This document shows, piece by piece, positions 45,551-54,115 of a DNA stretch of 64,000 nucleotides. The stretch is taken from assembly GCA_934444735.1 (NCBI GenBank), contig CAKSDE010000001.1:186001-250000 (forward strand). The letters run 5' to 3'. The notes below the pieces were generated by a model that was not told the origin of the DNA, did no database searches, and worked only from the letters and a program-made list of their open reading frames with translations. Origin of the DNA: an uncultured Clostridia bacterium (GTDB lineage: Bacteria; Bacillota; Clostridia; UBA1381). The stretch's first letter is position 1; each line of letters begins with the position of its first letter. Made by a program: the position numbers and the translations under genes.

Positions 45551-45594
45551 TGTGGATTTGTTTGGATATAGTTGGAGGTGTGTGGATTTGTTTG
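45551..45594 (+). repeat. 14-bp direct repeats at the DeoR start
   Basis: TGTGGATTTGTTTG occurs at 45551-45564 and again at 45581-45594, a 30-bp period or about three helical turns. One copy covers the transcription start and the other the start codon, so they are candidate autoregulatory operators or a local duplication. Confidence 0.6.
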
Positions 45595-46358
45595 CAAATC
45601 AGCGGCAGGACGAGATATACAATCTTATAAAAGAGAAAGGTAACGTTACGGTAGATGAGCTTATGAAAAAATTTGATGTGTCGGTGGAAACAATACGGCG
45701 CGATCTGATTTTTTTGGAAAAAGCGAACAGTATAAAACGTGTGCATGGCGGTGCAATTTCGGTACAGGCAAGCAGAAAGCATGAAAAATTTAAAAAAAGG
45801 CTTGAAGAAAACCGCCCCGAAAAACGCGAGCTTGCCAAAACGGCTATCAATCTGATCGAAGAGGGCGATTTCATATCGATTGACGCCGGGACGACAACAA
45901 TCGAGCTTGTGGATGAGATAAAAAAACATTTTCACGAACTGGTGATAGTTACAAATTCGGGTTATGTTGTTGAGGCACTTCGCGGTATGGAGGGCTTTAA
46001 AATATATCTTACCGGCGGTATTTTCATGCATGACGAGAATGCGTTTTACGGAGAGATTGCAATAAATAACATCAGAAATTTCTACATAAAAAAAGCATTT
46101 ATCTGCCCTGCGGGAATAAGCGAAAACGGAATTTCGGACTTTGATCAGGAGCTATCCGATGTGCAAAAGGCGTATATTGAGGCGGCGGAAAAAAAGATAA
46201 TCCTTGCCGACAGCAGCAAAATCGGCAAAGATGCATTTATAAAAACGGCGGAACTGACATCGGATTTTGTGATAATAACCGATTCTCATATAGATGAGGA
46301 AAAAGTAGAGCGCTTTACGCAAAAAGATATTTGTATATTAGGAAAGGCGGAAAATTAA
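45588..46358 (+). CDS. DeoR family transcriptional regulator
   Basis: 256-aa regulator that senses a phosphorylated sugar. The N-terminal winged helix is MFANQRQDEIYNLIKEKG with VDELMKKFDVSVETIRRDL. The C-terminal DeoRC sugar-phosphate isomerase-like domain has ISIDAGTTTIELVDEI and KIILADSSKIGKDAF. I choose TTG 45588: GGAGG (45574-45578) is then 9 nt away and the protein has the usual family N-terminus; GTG 45582 is an alternative. It ends exactly before the transporter ATG, so it probably controls that gene. Confidence 0.88.
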   Translation: MFANQRQDEIYNLIKEKGNVTVDELMKKFDVSVETIRRDLIFLEKANSIKRVHGGAISVQASRKHEKFKKRLEENRPEKRELAKTAINLIEEGDFISIDAGTTTIELVDEIKKHFHELVIVTNSGYVVEALRGMEGFKIYLTGGIFMHDENAFYGEIAINNIRNFYIKKAFICPAGISENGISDFDQELSDVQKAYIEAAEKKIILADSSKIGKDAFIKTAELTSDFVIITDSHIDEEKVERFTQKDICILGKAEN

Positions 46359-47597
46359 ATGACAAAGAAAAGCTATGCAAGAGTGGTAGTCTTATTGTGC
46401 GCGGTGACATATTTTATAAGCTATCTTACAAGAATCAATTATGCCTCGCTCATAAGCGCAATAAAAGACGCGCGCGCAATTACAGATGTTGCGGCATCGG
46501 CTGTTATTACGGGAAGCTCTGTTACATATGGCATCGGTCAGCTTATAAGCGGTTATCTGGGGGATAAAATCAAGCCTGTAAAGCTTATTTTTATTGGCCT
46601 TTTGGTTACGGTGCTGATGAATATTCTGCTGCCGCTTTGCCCGAACGTTACGCTTATGACGGTTGTGTGGTGCATAAACGGACTGGCACAGGCATTTATG
46701 TGGCCGCCTATGGTTAAGTATCTTACACAGGTTCTGGACAGGGAGGAATATTCCTCTGCGTGCGTTAAGGTTTCGTGGGGGAGCTATGTCGGCATAATTG
46801 CGGTATATCTGTTCTCACCACTATGCCTTATGGCATTCCATAAATGGGAGTATATGTTCTTTATTTCGGCAGGTCTGGGACTCATTGTAGCCTTTGTATG
46901 GCTGTATGCCTCGCAGAAATTGCAGAAGATGAGCTTTAAAAAAGCAGACGAGCCGATTGTGAGTGCGAAGACAGATGAAGTGCCAAAAACCAAGATGCCT
47001 GTTAATTCGGGTATAGTGTTTATGATAGCGTTTACCATGGTAGCGATAGTATTGCAGGGGATTTTGCGTGACGGTATAACAACATGGATGCCGACTTACG
47101 TAAAAAATACATACGGTTTGAGCAATGAAATATCTATTTTAACAGGCGTTGTGCTGCCGCTTTACTCAATCGGTTTTACGCAGTTTACGACATGGATTTA
47201 CCTCAAAAAAATCAAAAACGAGCATACCTGTGCAGCGCTGATTTTTGCATTGGCGACTGTTTCGAGCGTTGTTCTGGGAATTTTCTACAGCAGCGGCGCG
47301 GTGGTTTCGGTTGCGCTTTCGGCATTGGTTACAGGCTGTATGCACGCGGTCAATCTTGTGCTTATATGTATGATTCCGGCGAGATTTGAAAAATACGGGA
47401 ATGTGTCGTTTATGTCGGGACTTTTAAATTCGTGTACATATGTGGGAAGCGCTTTGTCCGGGTTCGGCATGGCGGCAGTGGCGACAGCATTCGGCTGGAG
47501 AGCAACGATATTTTCCTGGGCGATAGTTGCCGGAGCAGGTGCACTGATATGCTTTTTAATGTGCAGACGCTGGGGAAAATTTATCTCAAATAATTGA
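46359..47597 (+). CDS. MFS transporter, organophosphate:phosphate antiporter type
   Basis: 412-aa membrane protein with about twelve transmembrane segments in two halves and a central loop near 195-225. The N-terminus VTYFISYLTRINYASLISAI and the following GYGIGQ-like VTYGIGQLISGYLGDKIKP resemble the GlpT/UhpC organophosphate family, with the Arg in LTRINY as expected. Likely substrates are glycerol-3-phosphate or a hexose-phosphate, but I cannot specify. Its ATG directly follows the DeoR stop codon (overlap-style coupling), and DeoR proteins often respond to such substrates. Confidence 0.82.
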   Translation: MTKKSYARVVVLLCAVTYFISYLTRINYASLISAIKDARAITDVAASAVITGSSVTYGIGQLISGYLGDKIKPVKLIFIGLLVTVLMNILLPLCPNVTLMTVVWCINGLAQAFMWPPMVKYLTQVLDREEYSSACVKVSWGSYVGIIAVYLFSPLCLMAFHKWEYMFFISAGLGLIVAFVWLYASQKLQKMSFKKADEPIVSAKTDEVPKTKMPVNSGIVFMIAFTMVAIVLQGILRDGITTWMPTYVKNTYGLSNEISILTGVVLPLYSIGFTQFTTWIYLKKIKNEHTCAALIFALATVSSVVLGIFYSSGAVVSVALSALVTGCMHAVNLVLICMIPARFEKYGNVSFMSGLLNSCTYVGSALSGFGMAAVATAFGWRATIFSWAIVAGAGALICFLMCRRWGKFISNN

Positions 47598-47623
47598 CAA
47601 ACACTGCCTTGATGTTGTATAAT
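47594..47623 (+). promoter_or_regulatory. Promoter of trmB-apbE
   Basis: TTGACA (47594-47599), 18 bp, TATAAT (47618-47623). It begins at the stop codon of the transporter gene. Confidence 0.75.
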
Positions 47624-47682
47624 ATTAGCATTGTGAGTTTTACGAAAAAAGAATCGCATCGGGCGAGAGAATGGAGATTATT

Positions 47683-48327
47683 ATGAGAATGAGAAAGAAA
47701 AAGCACTGTGCCGAGAGATTGGAGAGGTGCGAGAGCTTATGGATAAAGCAGGCAGAGGATTATAAGGGGAAATGGTCGGAGATTTTCGGTAACGATAATC
47801 CGATACATATAGAAATAGGCTGCGGCAAAGGGCAGTTTATCACAACAATGGCGCAAAAAAATCCCGATGTCAACTATATTGCGATTGATGTTGTGCCCGA
47901 CGTTCTGGTTATTGCACTTGAGAAAGCAACGGCTGCCGAAATACCGAACGTGCGCTTTATAATTGCCGATGCGAATAAGCTGGAGGAGTATTTTGAGCCG
48001 CAGGAAATATCGAGGATATACCTGAATTTTTCCGATCCGTGGAAAAAGAACAAACAGGCGAAAAGACGTCTTACGCATAAAAATTTCCTCGATATTTACA
48101 AGCGCCTTTTGAAAAACGGCGATTTTATATATTTTAAAACGGATAATAAAGCGTTGTTTGAATTTTCGCTCAATTCATTTGCACAGGAAAACTTTAAGAT
48201 GCAGAATATCACATTCGATCTGCACAATTCCAAATTCGAGGGAAATGTTATGACCGAGTATGAAACACGTTTTTCGGAGCAGGGCTTGCCGATATATCGC
48301 GTGGAGGCGACATATCTTGGGTGGTAA
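47683..48327 (+). CDS. trmB: tRNA (guanine-N7)-methyltransferase
   Basis: 214-aa SAM-dependent enzyme forming m7G46 in the variable loop of tRNA. The SAM site is IHIEIGCGKGQFITTMA with acidic IAIDVV after it; the family signature NFSDPWKKNKQAKRRLTH and the C-terminal TEYETRF are present. The ATG at 47683 (MRMRKKKHC) has TGGAG upstream and the normal family N-terminus; the ATG at 47671 is inside that site. Its end overlaps the apbE start by 11 nt. Confidence 0.93.
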   Translation: MRMRKKKHCAERLERCESLWIKQAEDYKGKWSEIFGNDNPIHIEIGCGKGQFITTMAQKNPDVNYIAIDVVPDVLVIALEKATAAEIPNVRFIIADANKLEEYFEPQEISRIYLNFSDPWKKNKQAKRRLTHKNFLDIYKRLLKNGDFIYFKTDNKALFEFSLNSFAQENFKMQNITFDLHNSKFEGNVMTEYETRFSEQGLPIYRVEATYLGW

Positions 48328-49303
48328 GAAAACAGTCATTGCCGTTTTGGCGGCAGTGGCTGTTATTGCAATATTGAGCGTGCCGAAAAAGCGCAGTATT
48401 GACATATTGGACGTGTTCGGCACCGTTTCGCAGATAACGGTATATGACCGCAGCGATAAGGCGCTGGACGAGTGCCGTGATTTTTTATACCGTGCGGATA
48501 AGCTTTTGTCGTACAGTGATCCCGAAAGCGAAATATATCGGCTTAACTGCCATGAGGCGGTGGAGCTCTCGCCGGAGACGGAGGAGCTTTTGCGTTTGGG
48601 AGAGGGGTACTCCGACCAAAATACCTTTAATATATTTTGCGGTGCGCTGACCGACAGGTGGGAGCAGGCAAAAGCCGACGGCGGCGAGTATCTCCCTGAT
48701 ACAGATGCGATTGCAAGCGTATACCCGTTTTCACTGGAGATTAAAGACCATACGGCTTTTTTGGCAAACCCAGAACAGAAGGTTAATTTGGGGGCAATCG
48801 CAAAGGGGTATGCCACGAAAAAGCTTGTTGAAATTCTGGATAATCATTCGGTTAAGCGCGCGATTATAAATCTCGGCGGAAATATATATGTCAAGGGCAG
48901 AAAAAGCGGACGGGAAAACTGGAAAGTAGGTATACAGGATCCCGACGGTGACGGATATTTGGGAGTTTTATCGCTTGCGGATACTTCGGTAATCACTTCG
49001 GGAGATTATGAGCGGTATTTTGAGCAAAACGGTGTGCGGTATCATCATATTATAGATCCTAAAACAGGAATTTCCGCTAAAAGCGGCTTACGGGCGGTGA
49101 CTGTGATCTGCACCGATCCGACCGTGGGCGATATGCTTTCCACAAAATGCTTTATTGCCGGATTTGAAAAATCACGTGAGTTTTTGAGTGAGTATGATGC
49201 TTTGGCGATATTTGTAACAGACGGCGGAAAGGTTTATTATCCGAAAGAAATTTCCGATCGGTTTGATAAAAGAAGTGAAAAGTATATATTTTTAGAATAT
49301 TAA
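48317..49303 (+). CDS. apbE: FAD:protein FMN transferase ApbE
   Basis: 328-aa membrane-anchored exported enzyme that attaches FMN to Thr of flavoproteins such as RnfG/NqrC. The N-terminal hydrophobic anchor (KTVIAVLAAVAVIAILSV) is followed by FGTVSQITVYD, then the FAD-binding VNLGAIAKGYATKK, NLGGNIYVKG and the Mg-site region IIDPKTGISAKSGLRAVTV with TxSTKCF-like MLSTKCFIAG. I choose TTG 48317 because GGAGG (48303-48307) is 9 nt upstream inside trmB; the earlier in-frame ATG (48260) lies deep in trmB. No Rnf/Nqr genes are in the window. No lipobox Cys is seen. Confidence 0.9.
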   Translation: MGGKKTVIAVLAAVAVIAILSVPKKRSIDILDVFGTVSQITVYDRSDKALDECRDFLYRADKLLSYSDPESEIYRLNCHEAVELSPETEELLRLGEGYSDQNTFNIFCGALTDRWEQAKADGGEYLPDTDAIASVYPFSLEIKDHTAFLANPEQKVNLGAIAKGYATKKLVEILDNHSVKRAIINLGGNIYVKGRKSGRENWKVGIQDPDGDGYLGVLSLADTSVITSGDYERYFEQNGVRYHHIIDPKTGISAKSGLRAVTVICTDPTVGDMLSTKCFIAGFEKSREFLSEYDALAIFVTDGGKVYYPKEISDRFDKRSEKYIFLEY

Positions 49304-49304
49304 A

Positions 49305-49430
49305 AAGGGGCTGTAAAAAAATCAATTGATTTTTTTACAGCCTTTGCTTTTTTTGAGGGGATAGGAAAAAAGCTTTGGAACGGACAAACTGAACCCGACG
49401 GCGTACATCAAGAGGTTCAGTTTGTTCGTA
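49305..49430 (+). repeat. Dispersed intergenic repeat, copy B
   Basis: Starts with a 34-nt perfect palindrome (49309-49342) that can terminate apbE. The segment shared with copy A (TTTGAGGGGATAGGAAAAAA, then GGACAAACTGAAC) follows. A 15-bp stem (49381-49395/49414-49428) carries the AAACTGAAC motif in both arms, present in only one arm in copy A. Confidence 0.75.
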
Positions 49431-49490
49431 GCAAGAAAAGGAAAAATCATACGAAAAATCATATTTTTTGATTTTTCTACCGTGATGAGG

Positions 49491-49520
49491 TTAAATTGCA
49501 ACAATTATATTTTCTATAAT
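49491..49520 (+). promoter_or_regulatory. Weak promoter candidate for asnB
   Basis: TTAAAT (49491-49496), 18 bp, TATAAT (49515-49520). The -10 is perfect and the -35 poor, so an activator or a different start may apply. Confidence 0.35.
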
Positions 49521-49628
49521 GTGTGTGCTTTATTTCTTTTCTTGCGTTCCGGAGTTTTTTAACATCCCCATGTTTTTTGTCACAGTATTTTCTTTTATGA
49601 ATATTATATCTGTAGGAGTGTGATGTAT

Positions 49629-51473
49629 ATGTGCGGAATTGCAGGTATAATAAATTTTAAAAAGAATTTTGTAACCTATAAAGAATATAATCGCCTGATA
49701 GTCAAAGAAATGGCACTGTCGCTGGCACACCGCGGCCCCGATGATTCGGGAGAGTGGATAGGAGAACACGCGGCGTTTTCTCATGTGAGACTGTCGGTAA
49801 TAGATCCCGAGCGTGCTAAACAGCCGATGGTGCGTGTTTCGCAGGGGCATGAATTTGTGATTACATATAACGGAGAGCTTTATAATACCGATGAACTGAG
49901 GGCTGATCTGAAAAAACACGGCTATGAATTTACCACAACCTCCGATACAGAGGTGCTTTTGTATGCATATATTCATTACGGTGAAGAGTGCGTGGATATG
50001 CTAAACGGCATATATGCTTTCTGCATATGGGACACAATGCGCCAGAGAGTGTTTATCTGTCGCGACAGGTTCGGAGTAAAGCCGTTTTTCTATACGGTAC
50101 ATAACGATAGCGTGATATTTGCGTCGGAGCTGAAAGGGATATTCAAATATCCGTCGATAGAGCCTGAAATAGACGCCGATTCGCTGCGTGAGATTTTTGC
50201 GATGTCGCCGGCAAGAACACCGGGGAGCGGTGTGTTTAAGGGGATATATGAACTGCGCCCGGGACATACGATGACGGTCGACCGTGACGGAGTTAAAATA
50301 AAGCGGTACTGGGGATTAAAGAGCCGCGAGCATACGGATTCATACGAGGAAACAATTGAGAGGGTAAGAGAACTTTTTGTTGACAGTGTGGAAAGGCAGC
50401 TTGTTTCGGACGTACCGATTGCAACGCTTTTATCGGGCGGACTCGATTCGAGCCTTATAACGGCGGTTGCGGCGCGGCATATGGGTGAAAAACAGCTCTC
50501 CACATATTCTTTTGATTATGAGGATAACGACAAATATTTCAAAGCGTCGGCATTTCAGCCCGATGCGGACGCACCGTGGGTTGTGAGAATGTCTGAGGCA
50601 TTTAACACCAACCATACCAAGCTTATCTGCAAAAACAGCTATCTTCTTGATTTCTTAAAAGAGGCAACCTACAGTAAGGATTTACCCGGAATGGCGGATG
50701 TGGATTCATCGCTTTTGTATTTTTGCAGAGAAATCAAGAAAAAGCATACGGTTGTGCTGTCGGGAGAGTGCTCGGACGAAATATTCGGGGGGTATCCGTG
50801 GTTTAGGAGCGAAAAAGCGTTTAAGACGGCGGCATTTCCGTGGTGCTATGATCTGTCATTAAGAGAAAATGTGCTGCTGCCGAAGGTTGCCGAAACGTTG
50901 TGTCTTGAGGAATATTCAAGAGCGAGATATGATGAATCGGTTGCCGAAACTCCGCGGTTTGACGGTGATTCGGAGGAAGAGGCAAGAAGGCGCGAAATAT
51001 CGTATTTGAATATTGTGTGGTTCATGACGAATCTTCTGGACAGAAAGGACAGAATGAGCATGGCAAGCGGACTTGAGGTAAGAGTGCCGTTTTGCGATCA
51101 CAGGCTGGTTGAGTATGTGTGGAATATTCCGTGGGAGATGAAAAACAGGAACAATGTGTCTAAAAATATATTGCGCGAGGCGGCAAAGGGTATACTTCCC
51201 GAGGACGTTTTAATGCGAAAGAAAAGCCCGTACCCCAAAACGCATAATCCGTACTATGAAAAGGCGATTAAGGATTATATGCTGAATTTATGCAATGACC
51301 GTGATGCGCTGCTGTTTGCTTTTGTTGACAGAAATAAGGTGAGCGAGCTTTGCGGGGAAAGTCTTGATTACGGAAAGCCGTTTTTCGGTCAGCTTATGGC
51401 AGGACCGCAGTTTTTGGGTTATCTTGCGCAGGTTAATTATTGGCTGGAAGAATTTAAACCGAGATTGGTATAG
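49629..51473 (+). CDS. asnB: Asparagine synthase (glutamine-hydrolysing)
   Basis: 614-aa enzyme making Asn from Asp, ATP and Gln. I place the start at ATG 49629 so that Cys2 (MCGIAGIINF) becomes the N-terminal nucleophile of the glutaminase domain; AGGAG lies 10 nt upstream. Upstream in-frame ATG/GTG codons would bury that Cys. Glutaminase motifs: LAHRGPDDSGEW, YNGELYN, DTEVLLYAY. The synthetase domain has the PP-loop LLSGGLDSSLITA near residue 265 and LSGECSDEIFGGYPW. Monocistronic, with a terminator after it. Confidence 0.95.
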   Translation: MCGIAGIINFKKNFVTYKEYNRLIVKEMALSLAHRGPDDSGEWIGEHAAFSHVRLSVIDPERAKQPMVRVSQGHEFVITYNGELYNTDELRADLKKHGYEFTTTSDTEVLLYAYIHYGEECVDMLNGIYAFCIWDTMRQRVFICRDRFGVKPFFYTVHNDSVIFASELKGIFKYPSIEPEIDADSLREIFAMSPARTPGSGVFKGIYELRPGHTMTVDRDGVKIKRYWGLKSREHTDSYEETIERVRELFVDSVERQLVSDVPIATLLSGGLDSSLITAVAARHMGEKQLSTYSFDYEDNDKYFKASAFQPDADAPWVVRMSEAFNTNHTKLICKNSYLLDFLKEATYSKDLPGMADVDSSLLYFCREIKKKHTVVLSGECSDEIFGGYPWFRSEKAFKTAAFPWCYDLSLRENVLLPKVAETLCLEEYSRARYDESVAETPRFDGDSEEEARRREISYLNIVWFMTNLLDRKDRMSMASGLEVRVPFCDHRLVEYVWNIPWEMKNRNNVSKNILREAAKGILPEDVLMRKKSPYPKTHNPYYEKAIKDYMLNLCNDRDALLFAFVDRNKVSELCGESLDYGKPFFGQLMAGPQFLGYLAQVNYWLEEFKPRLV

Positions 51474-51479
51474 AAAAAA

Positions 51480-51524
51480 TTCGGCTGTGAAAGGATAGTT
51501 TTCTTTTGCAGCCGAAGCTTTTTT
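51480..51524 (+). terminator. Terminator after asnB
   Basis: Stem TTCGGCTG (51480-51487)/CAGCCGAA (51509-51516) with further weak pairing inside, then GCTTTTTT. Confidence 0.75.
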
Positions 51525-51551
51525 GAATGACGTTTTACGGCACGGATTTTT

Positions 51552-52124
51552 TTAGAGCTTTGTAAAAGGGATAATTGCAGACGGATTGTCAGGATGCTCG
51601 CCGATAAGCTTTTCCATCCAAATCATATCATACCACTTGCCGAATTTGCAGCCGCACTTTGAAAATCTGCCGACTGTATGATATCCCAATTTTTTGTGAA
51701 ATTCAGGACTGCCGTTAGTCAAATAACGGTCCTCTTTTTCGGTATAGGCAATGCAGGCGTTAAGATTTAATATACCCTGCTTTTTTAAAATATTTTCAAG
51801 CTCGAGATAGAGCGCTTTTCCGATACCGCCGCCGCGGCTGTCTTTATCCACATAAATTGTGGTTTCTACCGCCCAATCGTAAGCCGCTCTTTCCTTGAAC
51901 GGTCCTGCATATGCATATCCGATTATTTTGCCGTTATCCTCTGCCGCTATATACGGATATTTTAAAAGCGTGTGCTCAATTCTTCTGCGAAATTCGTCTA
52001 TGGTCGGTACGTCATACTCAAAGGAGATAGCCGTGTTTTTGACATAGTACGAATATATTTGCAAAAGCGCCGGTGCGTCATCGGGTGTTACTGTTCTTAT
52101 TTTCGTTTTAATCATTTCTTTCAT
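51552..52124 (-). CDS. GNAT N-acetyltransferase (phosphinothricin acetyltransferase-like)
   Basis: 190-aa acetyl-CoA-dependent acetyltransferase. The order TVTPDDAPALLQIY, ETTIYVDKDSRGGGIGKALY (acetyl-CoA pyrophosphate loop R/QxxGxG, about residues 88-107) and SPEFHKKLGYHTVGRFSKCG matches the PAT/bar-like subgroup that acetylates small amines or amino-acid analogues. The true substrate is unknown. A perfect promoter starts transcription about 9 nt before the first ATG, so translation may begin at the second ATG (MIKTKIRTV, 52115) or on an almost leaderless message. Confidence 0.85.
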   Translation of the reverse strand: MKEMIKTKIRTVTPDDAPALLQIYSYYVKNTAISFEYDVPTIDEFRRRIEHTLLKYPYIAAEDNGKIIGYAYAGPFKERAAYDWAVETTIYVDKDSRGGGIGKALYLELENILKKQGILNLNACIAYTEKEDRYLTNGSPEFHKKLGYHTVGRFSKCGCKFGKWYDMIWMEKLIGEHPDNPSAIIPFTKL

Positions 52125-52139
52125 GTTTTTTATATTTTT

Positions 52140-52168
52140 ATTATATCGCGCAGAGAAGATATTGTCAA
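52140..52168 (-). promoter_or_regulatory. Consensus promoter of the GNAT gene
   Basis: On the minus strand TTGACA (52168-52163), 17 bp, TATAAT (52145-52140), a full consensus match. The expected start near 52133 leaves only about 9 nt before the first ATG. Confidence 0.8.
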
Positions 52169-52175
52169 CATAAAT

Positions 52176-52204
52176 TCATATAAGGGACATACCTTTCATA
52201 TATT
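52176..52204 (+). promoter_or_regulatory. Sigma-E-like sporulation promoter of spoIID
   Basis: TCATATA (52176-52182), 14-bp spacer, CATATATT (52197-52204). This resembles the Bacillus sigma-E consensus (ATATT near -35, CATACAnT at -10) and not the vegetative one. spoIID is a sigma-E target in Bacillus. Confidence 0.55.
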
Positions 52205-52236
52205 AGAATAAAAAGCAAAGAAAGGCAGTTTTATAT

Positions 52237-53223
52237 ATGAAAAAGTTTTTTAGTGTGATTTTTTTAATACTTATAATAAGCATGGGCATACCGATTCTGA
52301 TAACACAGCTGCCGCAAAAGGATAAAAAAGAGGAACGGGCGGCAGAGCCTATTCCCGAGGCGGCACAGGTGAGTGTACCGGATAAGGTTTCGGTTTACAT
52401 AAAAAATGAGGATAGAGTTTCCGAGATGGACATGAATCAGTATTTAAAGGAAGTGGTTGCGGCAGAGATGCCTGTTGATTTTTATGAAGAGGCGCTGAAA
52501 GCTCAGGCGGTTGCGGCACGGACGTATCTGGTTAACAGAATAAACACGTATAAAGAAAACGGAACTCCCGATATACATAAGGGTGCGTCGGTTTGTACCG
52601 ATCCCACACACTGTAAAGCATGGATAAGCGAGGAGGCGAGAAAGGCTTCCTGGGAGGGAGATGTGTCGGAAAAATGGGCGAAGATCGCAAATGCGGTAGA
52701 CTCTACCGACGGAATTATTATAACATATGAGGATAAGCCGATAAGCGCTGTATTTCATTCGACATCGTCGGGACAAACCGAAAATGCGCTTGATGTCTGG
52801 GGCGGTGACGTGCCGTATCTGGTGAGCGTGAAAAGCGAGGGAGATAAAATATCGCCGAAGTATAATTCCGAAAATTCATATACGATTGATGAGTTTAAAA
52901 AAATCTGCGAGAAAAATATAAGCGGAACGGATTGGAGCAAGGGGATTGTAACGGATATTTCGAGAAGTGACGCGGGCGGAATAATAACGCTTAATATAGG
53001 CGGAGTAAAGGTTAAGGGTACCGATTTCAGAAGCTTTTTTAATTTGCGCTCAACCAACGCAGAGATTGAAGTCACCTCCGAAAATGTTAATATTCATGTC
53101 AAAGGATACGGACACGGCGTGGGAATGAGTCAGTATGGGGCGAACTTTTTGGCGAGCGAAGGGAAGAATTATGTTGAAATTTTGAAAACCTATTATACGG
53201 GTGTGGATATTAAAAAAATGTAA
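52237..53223 (+). CDS. spoIID: Stage II sporulation protein D (SpoIID)
   Basis: 328-aa membrane-anchored lytic transglycosylase needed for engulfment during sporulation. An N-terminal membrane segment (FFSVIFLILIISMGIPILIT) is followed by the SpoIID domain: MNQYLKEVVAAEMPVDFYEE with the catalytic Glu in AAEMP, ALKAQAVAARTYLVNR, HSTSSGQTENALDVWGGDVPYL, and the terminal GYGHGVGMSQYGANFLA. Cys in CTDPTHCKAW may bind zinc. AAAGG lies about 12 nt before the ATG. A sigma-E-like promoter precedes it. Confidence 0.93.
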   Translation: MKKFFSVIFLILIISMGIPILITQLPQKDKKEERAAEPIPEAAQVSVPDKVSVYIKNEDRVSEMDMNQYLKEVVAAEMPVDFYEEALKAQAVAARTYLVNRINTYKENGTPDIHKGASVCTDPTHCKAWISEEARKASWEGDVSEKWAKIANAVDSTDGIIITYEDKPISAVFHSTSSGQTENALDVWGGDVPYLVSVKSEGDKISPKYNSENSYTIDEFKKICEKNISGTDWSKGIVTDISRSDAGGIITLNIGGVKVKGTDFRSFFNLRSTNAEIEVTSENVNIHVKGYGHGVGMSQYGANFLASEGKNYVEILKTYYTGVDIKKM

Positions 53224-53324
53224 CTTTTGTGTGCTAAAAACGGCATTTTATGTTTTTTTGTCTAAAAAAGTAAGAATAAAAAATTTTATGGGTGCGGTTT
53301 TTGTGAAATATATATAATATTTCC

Positions 53325-53353
53325 TTGACAAAGACAATAATCTGTGATATAAT
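53325..53353 (+). promoter_or_regulatory. Consensus promoter of sigH
   Basis: TTGACA (53325-53330), 17 bp, TATAAT (53348-53353). It would give a leader of about 135 nt with no recognised riboswitch. A weak A/T hairpin near 53236-53262 may end spoIID transcription. Confidence 0.8.
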
Positions 53354-53495
53354 AATTGTAATGGATATAAATATTGTATTATTGTACGGCAGCGCATTGC
53401 TCAATATTATATTTATATAGTATTATTTGCAAGGTGTTTTCAATGCAAATAAATGTGTTTGTTTTAATGTGATTTCACGGGAGGAAAAAGGATTC

Positions 53496-54110
53496 ATGGC
53501 GCATAAAAAACCCCTTTGTGAACTTTCTGATGAGGAGGTTGTTCTTTTGGCACAGAACAACGACCGTGAAGCATTGGATCATATTATAACCAGATACCGT
53601 AACTTTGTATATGCAAAGGCAAAAAAGTTTTTTTTGATAGGTTCGGAGCAGGATGATCTGATTCAGGAGGGAATGATAGGACTTTATGAGGCGGTTAAGA
53701 ATTTTAAAAATGACCGTGCGTCTTTTAAGTCATTTGCCGGCGTTTGCGTAAGACGTCAGCTTATAAGCGCAGTAAAGACGGCAACAAGAAACAAACACAA
53801 GCCTTTAAACTCATATATATCTCTTGATAAGAATGCGTATGATTCGGAAAGCGATTCGGCTTTTATCGATTCTATTTCGGATAAGTCGCCGCAAAACCCC
53901 GAGTCTATCGTGATAGATAAAGAAAATTTTGACGGCATTGAGAGTAAGATAAACAGCACTTTAAGCAATCTTGAACTTAAGGTTTTGATGTTTTATCTCG
54001 ACGGATATTCATATCAGCAGATAGGCGAGAAGATAAATAAAGACGCGAAGTCTGTTGATAATGCGATTCAGCGGATAAAAAAGAAGATTGAAAATATCGT
54101 AAAAGAATAA
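53496..54110 (+). CDS. sigH: RNA polymerase sporulation sigma factor SigH
   Basis: 204-aa sigma-70 family factor of the SigH type, controlling the transition to sporulation. Region 2 is seen in LVLLAQNNDREALDHIITRYR and EQDDLIQEGMIGLYEAVKNF, region 2.4 in FKSFAGVCVRRQLISAV, and region 4 in LSNLELKVLMFYLDGYSYQQ and AKSVDNAIQRIKKKI. Start at ATG 53496 (MAHKKPLCELSDEEV) with GGGAGG upstream; the upstream frame to 53427 is not needed. It is followed, probably in the same transcript, by a tRNA-like element and a zinc-ribbon gene. Confidence 0.93.
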   Translation: MAHKKPLCELSDEEVVLLAQNNDREALDHIITRYRNFVYAKAKKFFLIGSEQDDLIQEGMIGLYEAVKNFKNDRASFKSFAGVCVRRQLISAVKTATRNKHKPLNSYISLDKNAYDSESDSAFIDSISDKSPQNPESIVIDKENFDGIESKINSTLSNLELKVLMFYLDGYSYQQIGEKINKDAKSVDNAIQRIKKKIENIVKE

Positions 54111-54115
54111 GACAT

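Larger units (their letters stand above)
49304..49628. other. 325-bp intergenic region with three hairpins
   Basis: Contains repeat copy B with a terminator palindrome (49309-49342), a 15-bp hairpin (49381-49428), an A/T hairpin GAAAAATCA/TGATTTTTC (about 49453-49478) and a weak promoter before asnB. No protein gene is seen. Confidence 0.7.
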
